Shown: positions 32,270-40,207 of the stretch, piece by piece
How positions within the stretch are numbered: the stretch's first letter is position 1
Layout of the letters: every line of letters starts with the position of its first letter
DNA from: Luteococcus peritonei
GTDB lineage: Bacteria > Actinomycetota > Actinomycetes > Propionibacteriales > Propionibacteriaceae
DNA length: 64,000 nt
NCBI RefSeq assembly: GCF_039526385.1
Contig: NZ_BAAAIX010000034.1
Coordinates: 124,001 to 188,000 of the forward strand
Direction of reading: 5' to 3'
Position numbers and translations under genes: made by a program
Notes under the pieces: generated by a model
Database searches by the model: none
Told to the model about the DNA's origin: nothing
What the model saw: the letters and a program-made list of their open reading frames with translations, nothing else

Positions 32270-32815
32270 TCACTGCCGGCACATCAGGTCGGACTCCACC
32301 ACCACGGTGCGGCCCTTGTACTGCATCGCGCCCGCAGCCAGGACGCAGTAGCCCTTGTTGTTCACCCCGCCGATGGCGGCCGGGCCGGCCCAGCTGCGGA
32401 AACGCCCGCTGGCCACCACCTGGACCGCCGGTCGGGTGGCGCGCTCGCTCTTGATCGCCACCAGGCTGACGCTGGTGGGCAGGTTGACGCCCTTGGTGGG
32501 GCCGACGTGCTTGAAGCAGGCGATGGCGGTTCCGCGGTTGGCGCTGGTGGTGTAGATGGTGAGCTCTCCCACCACGGTCCGCCCGAGGTAGGCGTACTGG
32601 CGGTCGATCAGGGTGCCGGCGCAGCGCACCGAGCTGGAGCGGATCTGGCGCAGCGGGCTGGCCCCCGGGGCGGTGCGGCCGGTCACCATCTTGGCCTTGA
32701 CGGTCTGCTGCTTGGGCACGGGGGCCCAGCCTGAATCGGCGGCCTGGGCGGGCAGGGTGGCGCCCAGCAGGGCGAGGGGGCTGAGTGCTGCGATGGCGAT
32801 GGCGCGCTTGGACAT
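32270..32815 (-). CDS. Secreted four-cysteine protein, function unknown
   Basis: Protein of 181 aa, not recognised. A signal peptide (basic MSKR, hydrophobic core, AQA cleavage near residue 25) is clear. The mature protein has four cysteines (65, 100, 157, 179). Two stretches look related: Cys65 to about residue 90 with QYAYLGRTVV, and Cys157 to 179 with QYKGRTVV, suggesting an internal duplication with one disulfide each. ATG 32815 is preceded by AGAGG. The upstream 184 bp to ynfA hold a perfect 7-2-7 dyad. Confidence 0.7.
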   Translation of the reverse strand: MSKRAIAIAALSPLALLGATLPAQAADSGWAPVPKQQTVKAKMVTGRTAPGASPLRQIRSSSVRCAGTLIDRQYAYLGRTVVGELTIYTTSANRGTAIACFKHVGPTKGVNLPTSVSLVAIKSERATRPAVQVVASGRFRSWAGPAAIGGVNNKGYCVLAAGAMQYKGRTVVVESDLMCRQ

Positions 32816-32905
32816 GGTCGGGGGAACCTCTCGGGATGTGGTGAAGGCAGCACGACGACGTGGCCTGGCGGGCGTCCTCGACGGGCACCCACTGGCATTG
32901 TGCGC

Positions 32906-32921
32906 CATGACGGGCGTCATG
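32906..32921. promoter_or_regulatory. Perfect 7-2-7 dyad between divergent genes
   Basis: CATGACG-GG-CGTCATG is a perfect inverted repeat about midway between the secreted-protein start (32815, minus) and the YnfA start (33000, plus). It has the size of a dimeric repressor site. Confidence 0.45.
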
Positions 32922-32938
32922 AGGGCCGATTCGCACAG

Positions 32939-32962
32939 CTTCTTTCGCGTCTTCTTTGGCGT
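32939..32962. repeat. Tandem 12-bp direct repeat
   Basis: CTTCTTTCGCGT is followed directly by CTTCTTTGGCGT (11 of 12 identical), 18 bp from the dyad at 32906-32921 and upstream of the YnfA gene. This pyrimidine-rich patch is lower in GC than its surroundings. Confidence 0.5.
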
Positions 32963-32999
32963 CGCAGCGGAATCGTTCTCCGGGCGAGGGGCTGGCAGC

Positions 33000-33341
33000 A
33001 TGGACGCCATGCTGACCGTGCGCTCCGTCCTGCTCTTCGCCCTCGCCGCGCTCGCCGAGATCGGGGGATCCTGGCTGGTCTGGCAGGCGGTGCGCGAGCA
33101 CCGCGGCTGGCTCTGGGCACTCGCCGGGGTGGCGGCTCTGGGCGGTTACGGCTTCGTCGCCACCCTGCAACCCAGCGCCGAGTTCGGCCGCATCCTGGCG
33201 GCCTACGGCGGTGTCTTCATCATCGGCTCGCTGGCCTGGGGGATGGTGCTCGACGGCTTCCGCCCGGACCGCTTCGACCTGGCCGGGGCGGCCCTGTGCC
33301 TGGGCGGCGTGGCGCTGATCATGTACGCACCGCGCGGCTGA
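33000..33341 (+). CDS. YnfA family (UPF0060) small membrane protein
   Basis: Protein of 113 aa with four hydrophobic helices, the family layout (usual length 107-110 aa). Recognisable family segments are ALAEIGGSWLVWQ, ATLQPSAEFGRILAAYGGVFI and DLAGAALCLGGVALIMYAPR. YnfA proteins are related to small multidrug resistance pumps; transport by this copy is unproven. ATG 33000 follows GAGGGG at 9 nt spacing; ATG 33009 would give 110 aa and is also plausible. Confidence 0.88.
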   Translation: MDAMLTVRSVLLFALAALAEIGGSWLVWQAVREHRGWLWALAGVAALGGYGFVATLQPSAEFGRILAAYGGVFIIGSLAWGMVLDGFRPDRFDLAGAALCLGGVALIMYAPRG

Positions 33342-33362
33342 GCATCCGCGTCGCGGCGCGGG

Positions 33363-33368
33363 TAGGCT
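33363..33368 (+). promoter_or_regulatory. -10 hexamer TAGGCT for rarA
   Basis: TAGGCT ends 9 nt before ATG 33378, leaving a leader of two or three bases at most. Confidence 0.5.
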
Positions 33369-33377
33369 CGAAGGACG

Positions 33378-34751
33378 ATGACCGACCTCTTCGGAAACCC
33401 GGATCCCGCCGAGCTGGCCAGCCAGCAGACGGGCGGCACGCTGTCCGGCGCCACCCACTCCGACCTGCCGCTGGCGGTGCGGCTGCGCCCGCAGACCATC
33501 GACGAGATCGTGGGCCAGCAGCACCTGCTGGCACCCGGCTCGCCGCTGCGTCGCCTGGCCGAGGGCACCACGGCCATGTCGGTCTTCCTGTGGGGACCGC
33601 CCGGCGTGGGCAAGACCACCATCGCCTCGGTGGTCTCGCACTCCACGAACCGTCGCTTCGTCGAGGTCTCCGCGGTCACCGCGGGGGTCAAGGAGGTGCG
33701 CGCCGAGCTGGAGACCGCCCGGCGTGAACTGGCCCGTGGCCGGGCCACCGTGCTCTTCGTCGACGAGGTGCACCGATTCTCCAAGGCCCAGCAGGACGTG
33801 CTGCTGCCCGCCGTCGAGAACCGGTTGGTGACGTTGATCGCCGCCACCACGGAGAATCCGAGCTTCTCGGTGATCTCGCCGCTGCTCTCGCGCAGCCTGC
33901 TGCTCACCCTGCAGCCGCTCACCGCAGAGGACATCTCCGGCCTGCTCGACCGCGCGCTGAGCGACGAGCGGGGCCTGCGCACCGCCGACGGCGGACTGTT
34001 CAGCCTGGACCAGGAGGCACGCGCCACCCTGGTGCGGCTGGCCGGTGGCGACGCCCGTCGCGCGCTCACCTTCATCGAGGAGGCCGCTGCCGGAGCCCAG
34101 GCGATCGGCAGCGAGGTGATCGGGCCCGAGGTGGTTGAGAAGGCCGTCGACCGTGCCGCCCTGCGCTATGACAAGGACGGCGACCAGCACTATGACGTGA
34201 TCAGTGCCTTCATCAAGTCGGTGCGAGGCTCCGACGTGGACGCCGCCCTGCACTACCTGGCGCGGATGCTGGAGGCCGGGGAGGACCCCCGCTTCATCGC
34301 GCGGCGACTGATCATCCTGGCCAGCGAGGACATCGGCATGGCGGCGCCGAGCGTGCTGCAGACCGCCGTGGCCGCGGGTCAGGCGGTTCAGCTGATCGGC
34401 ATGCCGGAAGCCCAGCTCACCCTGGCCCATGCCACCATCGCCGCCGCCACCGCCCCCAAGTCGAATGCGGTCACCACCGCCATCGGCGCGGCCCGGGCCG
34501 ACGTCGCCGCCGGACGGGTTGGCCTGGTCCCGCCCCACCTGCGCGATGCGCACTACTCGGGTGCCCAGCAGCTGGGCCACGGCAAGGGCTATGTCTACGC
34601 CCACGATGCGCCGCATGCCGTCGCCGCGCAGCAGTACCTGCCCGACGAGCTGGTGGGGCAGAGCTACTACCACCCCACGGGCAACGGCAACGAGGCACAG
34701 ATCGCCGACCGGCTGGCCAGCATCAAGGACCTGCTCGGTGGCCGGCCCTGA
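33378..34751 (+). CDS. rarA: Replication-associated recombination ATPase RarA (MgsA)
   Basis: Protein of 457 aa. This AAA+ clamp-loader-like ATPase acts at stalled replication forks. Walker A GPPGVGKTT, Walker B LFVDEVHRFSKAQQD, sensor 1 AATTENPSFSV and the C-terminal MgsA tetramerisation domain with YYHPTGNGNEAQIADRL are present. N-terminal residues MTDLFGNP match the SSB/PCNA-type interaction end seen in the family. It is convergent with an S4-domain gene 16 bp away. Confidence 0.95.
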   Translation: MTDLFGNPDPAELASQQTGGTLSGATHSDLPLAVRLRPQTIDEIVGQQHLLAPGSPLRRLAEGTTAMSVFLWGPPGVGKTTIASVVSHSTNRRFVEVSAVTAGVKEVRAELETARRELARGRATVLFVDEVHRFSKAQQDVLLPAVENRLVTLIAATTENPSFSVISPLLSRSLLLTLQPLTAEDISGLLDRALSDERGLRTADGGLFSLDQEARATLVRLAGGDARRALTFIEEAAAGAQAIGSEVIGPEVVEKAVDRAALRYDKDGDQHYDVISAFIKSVRGSDVDAALHYLARMLEAGEDPRFIARRLIILASEDIGMAAPSVLQTAVAAGQAVQLIGMPEAQLTLAHATIAAATAPKSNAVTTAIGAARADVAAGRVGLVPPHLRDAHYSGAQQLGHGKGYVYAHDAPHAVAAQQYLPDELVGQSYYHPTGNGNEAQIADRLASIKDLLGGRP

Positions 34752-34767
34752 CCGGGCAGCCTCGGGA

Positions 34768-35145
34768 TCACTCCTCGAAGGTCACCGGGTGGCGTCCGAT
34801 CAGCTTCTCGATCTCGCGACGGTCGCGCTTGGTGGGGCGCCCGGCGCCGCGGTCACGACGGGCCACCGGACCGGCCAGCAGGTATTCCGGCTTGGGCGGT
34901 GACTGGTCCACGTAGCAGGTGCGCGCCACCGGGGCGCCGACCCGCTTGGAGATGGTCTGCGTGACCTCGTAGCGGCGCTCCCAGCCCGGCTCGCGCACGG
35001 TGACCACGTCGCCCGGCACCACGGAGTGGGCCGGCTTCACCGGGGAGCCGTTGAGGCGGACGTGGCCGCCGTCGACGGCCTTGTTGGCCATCGAACGGGT
35101 CTTGTAGAGCCGCACCGACCAGAGCCAGACGTCGAGTCGCACCAT
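34768..35145 (-). CDS. S4-domain RNA-binding protein (Hsp15/RqcH-partner type)
   Basis: Protein of 125 aa. The N-terminal S4 domain (about 2-60) shows RLDVWLWSVRLYKTRSMANKAV and GHVRLNGSPVKPAH, as in Hsp15 (HslR) that binds stalled 50S subunits with peptidyl-tRNA. A basic C-terminal tail of about 45 residues follows. The ATG is 7 nt from TAGATT, so the mRNA is probably leaderless. Confidence 0.88.
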   Translation of the reverse strand: MVRLDVWLWSVRLYKTRSMANKAVDGGHVRLNGSPVKPAHSVVPGDVVTVREPGWERRYEVTQTISKRVGAPVARTCYVDQSPPKPEYLLAGPVARRDRGAGRPTKRDRREIEKLIGRHPVTFEE

Positions 35146-35152
35146 GCGCAGG

Positions 35153-35158
35153 AATCTA
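35153..35158 (-). promoter_or_regulatory. -10 hexamer TAGATT for the S4 gene (leaderless)
   Basis: On the minus strand TAGATT ends 7 nt before the ATG at 35143-35145. Confidence 0.5.
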
Positions 35159-35199
35159 GCGCCTCGGGCGGGCCGGGGGCGTTCCGGCGGGGCTGGGTC

Positions 35200-36672
35200 T
35201 CACCAGGGGTGGGGCCGGTAGTCCTTGAGGAAGACGCCGTACAGCTCGTTGCCGCCCTCGCCCTGCACGATCGGGTCATAGACCCGGGCGGCACCGTCCA
35301 CCAGGTCCAGCGGCGCGTGCCAGCCCTCCGACGCGATGCGCAGCTTGTCCTCGTGGGGGCGTTCGTCGGTGATCCATCCGGTGTCCACCGCGGTCATCAG
35401 GATCCGGTCGGTGCGGTACATCTCCTCGCCGCTGGTGCGGGTGAGCATGTTGAGGGCGGCCTTGGCCATGTTGGTGTGCGGGTGCCCGGCGCCCTTGTAG
35501 CGGCGCGCGAACTGGCCCTCCATGGCGGAGACGTTGACCACATAGCGCCGCTCGAAGCTGCTGGAACGCATGGCGCCGCGCAGCCGGGAGACCAGCAGGA
35601 AGGGCGCGGTGGCATTGCAGAGCTGCACCTCCAGCATCTCCAGCGGGTCCACCTGCTCGACGGTCTTGGTCCAGGAATTGCTGCGGGCCAGGTCGGGCAG
35701 CAGGCCTCCGGCGTCGATGGCGGTGCCGGCCAGGTGGCGCTCGAGCGAGGCATGGCCCGCCTCCAGGGCCTGGGCCACCGTCTCGGCCGCGCTGCGCGCC
35801 AGACCGGCCTCGGTTCCGATCCCCGCGAGGGCGGCCGGGTGGGCCTCCGAGATGCGCTCGAAGCTGCTGATCCGGGGCAGCGGCCGGTCGGTGGGCAGCG
35901 GCGTGCGTTCGCCCTCCACCAGGTGGGTGTAGGCGCCGGGGGAGCGGCGCACGGTCTGGGCCGCATTGTTGATCAGGATGTCGAGCGGCCCCGCGGCGGC
36001 CACCTGGTCGGCCAGCGCCACCACCTGGCCGGGGTCGCGCAGGTCGATGCCGACGATCTCCAGCCGGTCGAGCCAGTCGGCGGCGTCGGGCATGGCCGCG
36101 AAGCGTCGCGCGGCGTCGTGCGGGAAGCGGGTGGTGATGGTGAGGTGCGCGCCGTCGCGCAGCAGCCGCAGCGCGATGTACATGCCGATCTTGGCGCGAC
36201 CCCCGGTGAGCAGGGCGCGTCGCCCACGCAGGTCGGTGCGCTGGTCTCGCCGGGCATGGTTCTCGGCGGCGCACTCGGGGCAGAGCCAGTGGTAGAAGGC
36301 GTCCACCTGGGTGTAGGCCTGCTTGCAGATGTAGCAGTCGCGGGGCTCCGCCAGGTGTCCGGCCACCGCGCCGGGCGCCGACGAGGTGAGCGGGATGCCG
36401 CGGGTCTCGTCGTCGATCCGCAGCGGGGATCCGGTGGCGGTGCGCTCCAGCACCGCGCGATCGGCGTCGATGACTGGTTGGCGGGCCTGGCGACGACGCC
36501 GGGCACGGATCTGCCGGTTCATCCGGTTCACCGCCTGGCGCATCTGCAGCTGCTGCGGATGGTCAGGCTCCAGCTCGCCGAGCTGCTCCAGCAGCGCGAA
36601 GGCACGCTCCAGCTCGTGCGGGTCGACGCCGGGGGAGGCCGCTGGGTCGGAAGGGCTGGGGAGGTCGGGCAC
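35200..36672 (-). CDS. SDR-fold protein with an N-terminal zinc-ribbon-like segment
   Basis: Protein of 490 aa. Residues 1-100 are charged and unlike SDR enzymes. CYIC (113-116) and CPEC (131-134) make a CxxC-x14-CxxC zinc-ribbon candidate. A Rossmann fold follows with TGGRAKIG (156-163) replacing the usual TGxxxGIG, and LINNAAQ (235). Ser382 is kept in VVNVSAMEG, but the Tyr of YxxxK is Thr400, with Lys404 present. A long insert lies between the NNA motif and the catalytic region. Classical SDR catalysis is therefore doubtful. The GTG start is 6 nt from TAGGAT. Confidence 0.75.
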   Translation of the reverse strand: MPDLPSPSDPAASPGVDPHELERAFALLEQLGELEPDHPQQLQMRQAVNRMNRQIRARRRRQARQPVIDADRAVLERTATGSPLRIDDETRGIPLTSSAPGAVAGHLAEPRDCYICKQAYTQVDAFYHWLCPECAAENHARRDQRTDLRGRRALLTGGRAKIGMYIALRLLRDGAHLTITTRFPHDAARRFAAMPDAADWLDRLEIVGIDLRDPGQVVALADQVAAAGPLDILINNAAQTVRRSPGAYTHLVEGERTPLPTDRPLPRISSFERISEAHPAALAGIGTEAGLARSAAETVAQALEAGHASLERHLAGTAIDAGGLLPDLARSNSWTKTVEQVDPLEMLEVQLCNATAPFLLVSRLRGAMRSSSFERRYVVNVSAMEGQFARRYKGAGHPHTNMAKAALNMLTRTSGEEMYRTDRILMTAVDTGWITDERPHEDKLRIASEGWHAPLDLVDGAARVYDPIVQGEGGNELYGVFLKDYRPHPW

Positions 36673-36678
36673 CCGAGA

Positions 36679-36684
36679 ATCCTA
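36679..36684 (-). promoter_or_regulatory. -10 hexamer TAGGAT for the SDR gene (leaderless)
   Basis: TAGGAT on the minus strand ends exactly 6 nt before the GTG at 36670-36672, inside the 27-bp gap to the next gene. Confidence 0.55.
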
Positions 36685-36699
36685 GGTGCCCGGAACAGT

Positions 36700-38151
36700 T
36701 CAGGCCGCCAGCACCGGCGGCGGGTGGGTGGTGGTCGGACAAGCTCGCCCGGGGCGGCCCAGCTCGATGGTGCGTGACGGGGTCACCAGGTAGAGGTAGC
36801 CCAAGGGGCTGCGCCACAGGAAGATGCCGGGCATCGGCTGGGTGAGCTGCCAACCGCCATGGGTCTTGGCGCGGTGAACCCCGCGTCCCAGTGGCCCCAG
36901 GTTGTCCGGCCGGGTCTGACCCGGCGGGCCGTCGTCGCGCCACGGCTGGGTGTGGTCCAGGTCCAAGCCGGCGGAGCGGCGCGTGGAGAAGGGGAAGACT
37001 TCGTAGGGGTTGCGGATCTCCAGTGCCTCGCGCATGGTGCGCGGGCACTCGTAGCTGTCACTGGGTACTTGGCCGTCGGGATCGAGCACCGGCCGCACGA
37101 GCACCCGAGCATCGGCCAGCAGGTCGCTGAGCCACTCGGTGAGCAGCGGCCGGATCCGGGTGGCGGGGCTGCTGCCCAGCACGGCTCGTGCCGGCCCGGT
37201 TCCGCCGGCCAGGCACTCGTCGGTGAGGTGCACCACCAACTGGGCCCGGGGCTGCAGCAGCTCAGGGTCAACGGTCACGGTGCCGCACAGGTGGCCCGGC
37301 TCGCCCTCGTGGGCACAGAACTGGCTCAGCGCCTCCGGCTCCTCGGGCAGCTGGTCCAGCAGGCTGGCCTGCATCAGCTGCAGGGCGCGGGCCGGGGAGG
37401 CCAGGACGCCGAGGGCCCGGGCGCGCAGCGCGTCGGCTCCGCCGGTGCAGCCACCCTCGGCCAGGATCCGCGCCAACCAGTCGACACTCTGCTCCAGGTG
37501 GGCGGCCTGCGGGGCGTCGATCCGGGCCTGGACGCCCGCGACCCCGTCGTCCTCCTGCGCGATCCACACCCCGCGAGAGTCCATCGCCTCCTGACGGCGC
37601 TGCTCGGCCCGCTCCGGCGCGAGATGGGCGAGAACCAGGCCCTCCACCATCCGCTCCACCCGGCTCCAGGCCATGCCGGGCAGAGAGCGGGAGAGATCAC
37701 GGTCCAGCAGCCGAGCCCCGTCGAGGTCGAGTTCGCGCACCAGCGACGCCAGACGGCGCGCCTGCCAGACCGGCAGCTCGCCGGACACGGTGCGGGCCCA
37801 CACCCACGGGAGGCGGTGCCGAACATCCAGTGCGCTGGCCACCAGGGCGGCGGCCTCGACGTCGCGCATGCCCAGCGCGGCCGCCAGCTCCAGGCTGCAG
37901 AACTCGGCCACCAGTGGGGTGCCGTCGGAACCCAGCTGGCGCAGGCGCTCACAGCCCGGGACCACGGAGGCGGGAAGTTCGGCAGCGAGGTCGGCGAAAT
38001 GGGCGGCCAGCTCGAACTCCTTGGCCTCGGCCAGCCGACGCTCCCGTCGTACCGCACGCAGTGCCTCGATCGTCTCCACCGCACCCGCGGGCAGGCCGTG
38101 GGAGCCGAGACCCGAGGGCCCGACCATCGGCGTCGATGGATTCGAATTCAT
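36700..38151 (-). CDS. DUF222 / HNH endonuclease-like protein
   Basis: Protein of 483 aa. The N-terminal two thirds are the DUF222 (13E12-like) region, Ala/Leu/Arg-rich helices with ARTVSGELPVWQARRLA. The C-terminal part is an HNH-type domain: LDLDHTQPW, then TRPDNLGPLGRGVHRAKTHGGW. This gives the H...N...H ligands. The zinc-binding CxxC that often flanks this domain is replaced by NPYEVFPFSTRRS. Such proteins occur in many copies in Actinomycetota and may be mobile or selfish; nuclease activity is unproven. TACAAT ends 6 nt before the ATG. Confidence 0.85.
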   Translation of the reverse strand: MNSNPSTPMVGPSGLGSHGLPAGAVETIEALRAVRRERRLAEAKEFELAAHFADLAAELPASVVPGCERLRQLGSDGTPLVAEFCSLELAAALGMRDVEAAALVASALDVRHRLPWVWARTVSGELPVWQARRLASLVRELDLDGARLLDRDLSRSLPGMAWSRVERMVEGLVLAHLAPERAEQRRQEAMDSRGVWIAQEDDGVAGVQARIDAPQAAHLEQSVDWLARILAEGGCTGGADALRARALGVLASPARALQLMQASLLDQLPEEPEALSQFCAHEGEPGHLCGTVTVDPELLQPRAQLVVHLTDECLAGGTGPARAVLGSSPATRIRPLLTEWLSDLLADARVLVRPVLDPDGQVPSDSYECPRTMREALEIRNPYEVFPFSTRRSAGLDLDHTQPWRDDGPPGQTRPDNLGPLGRGVHRAKTHGGWQLTQPMPGIFLWRSPLGYLYLVTPSRTIELGRPGRACPTTTHPPPVLAA

Positions 38152-38157
38152 GTTCTA

Positions 38158-38163
38158 ATTGTA
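38158..38163 (-). promoter_or_regulatory. -10 hexamer TACAAT for the DUF222/HNH gene (leaderless)
   Basis: TACAAT is closest to the general bacterial TATAAT among hexamers here and sits in the most AT-rich patch of the region. It ends 6 nt before the ATG at 38149-38151. Confidence 0.5.
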
Positions 38164-38205
38164 GTTCCGGTGAGGCCACGGGACAAGACTTTTCGGCAGG
38201 CCCAT

Positions 38206-38317
38206 CCGGACACCCGCGGGTCCCTGCGGACCTCTGGCCGGCCGCCAGGAGCGCCGATGGCAGCCGACAGATCCGTGGCAACTTGCGGCATCCCCGGGAC
38301 AGGGACCCGCGCCGGAC
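38206..38317. repeat. 12-bp inverted repeat with flanking direct repeat, GH3 leader
   Basis: CGCGGGTCCCTG (38215-38226) and its perfect complement (38300-38311) enclose 73 bp with further short hairpins (for example 38234-38248). CCGGAC occurs on both flanks (38206-38211 and 38312-38317). It lies wholly in the 209-bp gap between the divergent DUF222/HNH and GH3 genes. It could be a structured leader RNA or a remnant of a small inverted-repeat element. Confidence 0.6.
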
Positions 38318-38360
38318 GGTCAACTGGAGCAAAGGGAGAAGCCACCACGAAGGAGTGACC

Positions 38361-40118
38361 ATGGTCGACCTGACCGCCAAGCCGTTCAACCTCGATGCCG
38401 AGTCCGTACAGTGGGTCGAGCAGACCCTCGCCGGGATGTCCGACGAGGAGAAGATCGGCCAGCTCTTCGTCAACATGGGCTCCTCGCGCGACGAGGACTA
38501 CCTGACCGACATGGTGGAGCGCTACCACATCGCCGCCGTGCGCTACCAGCCCGGCCCGGCCGAGGAGATCTGGGAGCAGAACCGCATCCTGCAGGAGAAG
38601 TCGAAGATCCCGATGCTGATCGCCGCCAACACCGAGGCCGGCGGCAACGGTGCCTGCACCGACGGCACCTATGTCGGCTGGGAGATCAAGGTGGCTGCCG
38701 CCCAGGACCCGCGCTTCGCCTACGAGCTGGGCCGTATCTCCGGCGTCGAGGCGTCGGCCATCGGCTGCAACTGGAGCTTCGCGCCGATCGTCGACCTCTA
38801 CCGCAACTGGCGCAATCCCATCGTCTCGGTGCGCACCTGGTCCGCCGATCCGGACCAGACCATCGAGCTCGCCACCGAGTACATGCGCGGGATCATGGAG
38901 TCCAACATCATGCCCGCCGCCAAGCACTGGCCCGGTGACGGCATCGACGAGCGCGACCAGCACCTCAGCTCGGCGCCCAACTGGTGCTCCGCCGAGGAGT
39001 GGGACCAGAGCTTCGGGCGGGTCTACTCCGCCCTGATCGAGGCCGGCCTGCCCTCCATCATGGCCGGGCACATCGCCCTGCCCAGCTACCAGAAGCACTT
39101 CAACCCCGAGATGACCGACGAGGACATCCTGCCCGCCACGCTGAGCAAGGAGATCACCACCGACCTGCTGCGCGGCAAGCTGGGCTTCAACGGCGTGGTG
39201 GTCACCGACGCCTCGCACATGGTGGCCATGACCGGCGCCATGAAGCGCTCCGAGATCCTGCCCACCGCGATCATGGCCGGCTGCGACCTCTTCCTGTTCT
39301 TCAACGACCCCGACGAGGACTTCGCCTGGATGATGGAGGCGCTGCAGGACGGCCGCCTCACCCGTGAGCGGCTCGACGAGGCGATCACCCGCACCCTCGG
39401 GCTCAAGGCGAAGATCGGCCTGCACCGCAAGCAGCGCACCGAGATCCTGCCGCCCAAGCAGGAGGCCATGGCGCGCATCCAGCTGCCGGAGAACCTGAAG
39501 GTGGCCGAGGAGCTCTCCGACCGGGCCGTCACCCTGGTCAAGGACAAGGACACGGGCGTGCTGCCGATCAGCCCGGACAAGCACCGTCGCGTGCTGGTGG
39601 TGCCGATCAGCGGCCCCAAGAACCCGATGGCGCACGGCAAGGGCCCCAAGGCCTCCGCGGTGCTGGCCGAGGTGCTGCGCGAGCGTGGCTACGAGGTGGA
39701 GCTCTACGAGTCGCTCACCGACAAGGCCGAGCGGATGACCGAGGAGGAGTTCGCCGAGGTGGTGCGCGGCGCCTATGCCGGCAAGGCACCGGTCAGCGCG
39801 CTCACCGACTCCTATGACCTGGTGATCTCCGCGGCCCAGGTGAACGGCCTGATGCAGCCCACCGAGCGGATCTACTGGCCGGCCTCCAAGGGCACCCCGG
39901 ACATCCCCTGGTACGTCCACGAGCTGCCCACCGTCTTCGTCTCCTTCGCCTGCCCCTACCACCTGGCCGACGTGCCGCAGGTGAAGACCTTCGTCAATGC
40001 CTACGACGGCTACGAGCACACCGTGCGGGCCGTGGTGGACAAGCTGGAGGGTCGCAGCGACTTCCATGGCAAGCCGTCCACCGACGTCTTCTGCGGACTG
40101 CGCGACACCGTGCTCTGA
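38361..40118 (+). CDS. Glycoside hydrolase family 3 protein
   Basis: Protein of 585 aa. The TIM-barrel domain carries the nucleophile Asp283 in GVVVTDASHM. KHWPGDG (from Lys188) with DQH (Asp199-His201) corresponds to the KHFPG-D-x-H loop of NagZ-type enzymes that use a His/Asp dyad as general acid. This favours beta-N-acetylhexosaminidase-like chemistry. A C-terminal alpha/beta sandwich (about 390-585) follows. No signal peptide is visible, so action is probably cytoplasmic. ATG 38361 follows AAGGAG; upstream sequence in the same frame is antisense shadow. No transporter or sugar kinase is adjacent. Confidence 0.88.
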   Translation: MVDLTAKPFNLDAESVQWVEQTLAGMSDEEKIGQLFVNMGSSRDEDYLTDMVERYHIAAVRYQPGPAEEIWEQNRILQEKSKIPMLIAANTEAGGNGACTDGTYVGWEIKVAAAQDPRFAYELGRISGVEASAIGCNWSFAPIVDLYRNWRNPIVSVRTWSADPDQTIELATEYMRGIMESNIMPAAKHWPGDGIDERDQHLSSAPNWCSAEEWDQSFGRVYSALIEAGLPSIMAGHIALPSYQKHFNPEMTDEDILPATLSKEITTDLLRGKLGFNGVVVTDASHMVAMTGAMKRSEILPTAIMAGCDLFLFFNDPDEDFAWMMEALQDGRLTRERLDEAITRTLGLKAKIGLHRKQRTEILPPKQEAMARIQLPENLKVAEELSDRAVTLVKDKDTGVLPISPDKHRRVLVVPISGPKNPMAHGKGPKASAVLAEVLRERGYEVELYESLTDKAERMTEEEFAEVVRGAYAGKAPVSALTDSYDLVISAAQVNGLMQPTERIYWPASKGTPDIPWYVHELPTVFVSFACPYHLADVPQVKTFVNAYDGYEHTVRAVVDKLEGRSDFHGKPSTDVFCGLRDTVL

Positions 40119-40140
40119 ACCGATCTCCTGCCCGACGACG

Positions 40141-40176
40141 ACGAGGGCGGCCACCCGTCACGGTGGTCGCCCTCGT
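40141..40176. terminator. Bidirectional hairpin between GH3 and the ABC importer
   Basis: A 15-bp stem with one G-T wobble and a 6-nt loop lies between two convergent genes, 23 nt after the GH3 stop and 32 nt from the ATPase stop. Confidence 0.7.
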
Positions 40177-40207
40177 GGCGTGCCCTGAGCTCGCCGGGGA
40201 ATGGGTT

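Noticed and set aside
38215..38311. Known riboswitch (cobalamin, c-di-AMP or SAM) in the GH3 leader
   Set aside because: A CCAGGAG stretch recalls part of the cobalamin box, but the order of elements and the other conserved blocks do not fit; nor do the c-di-AMP or SAM consensus parts.
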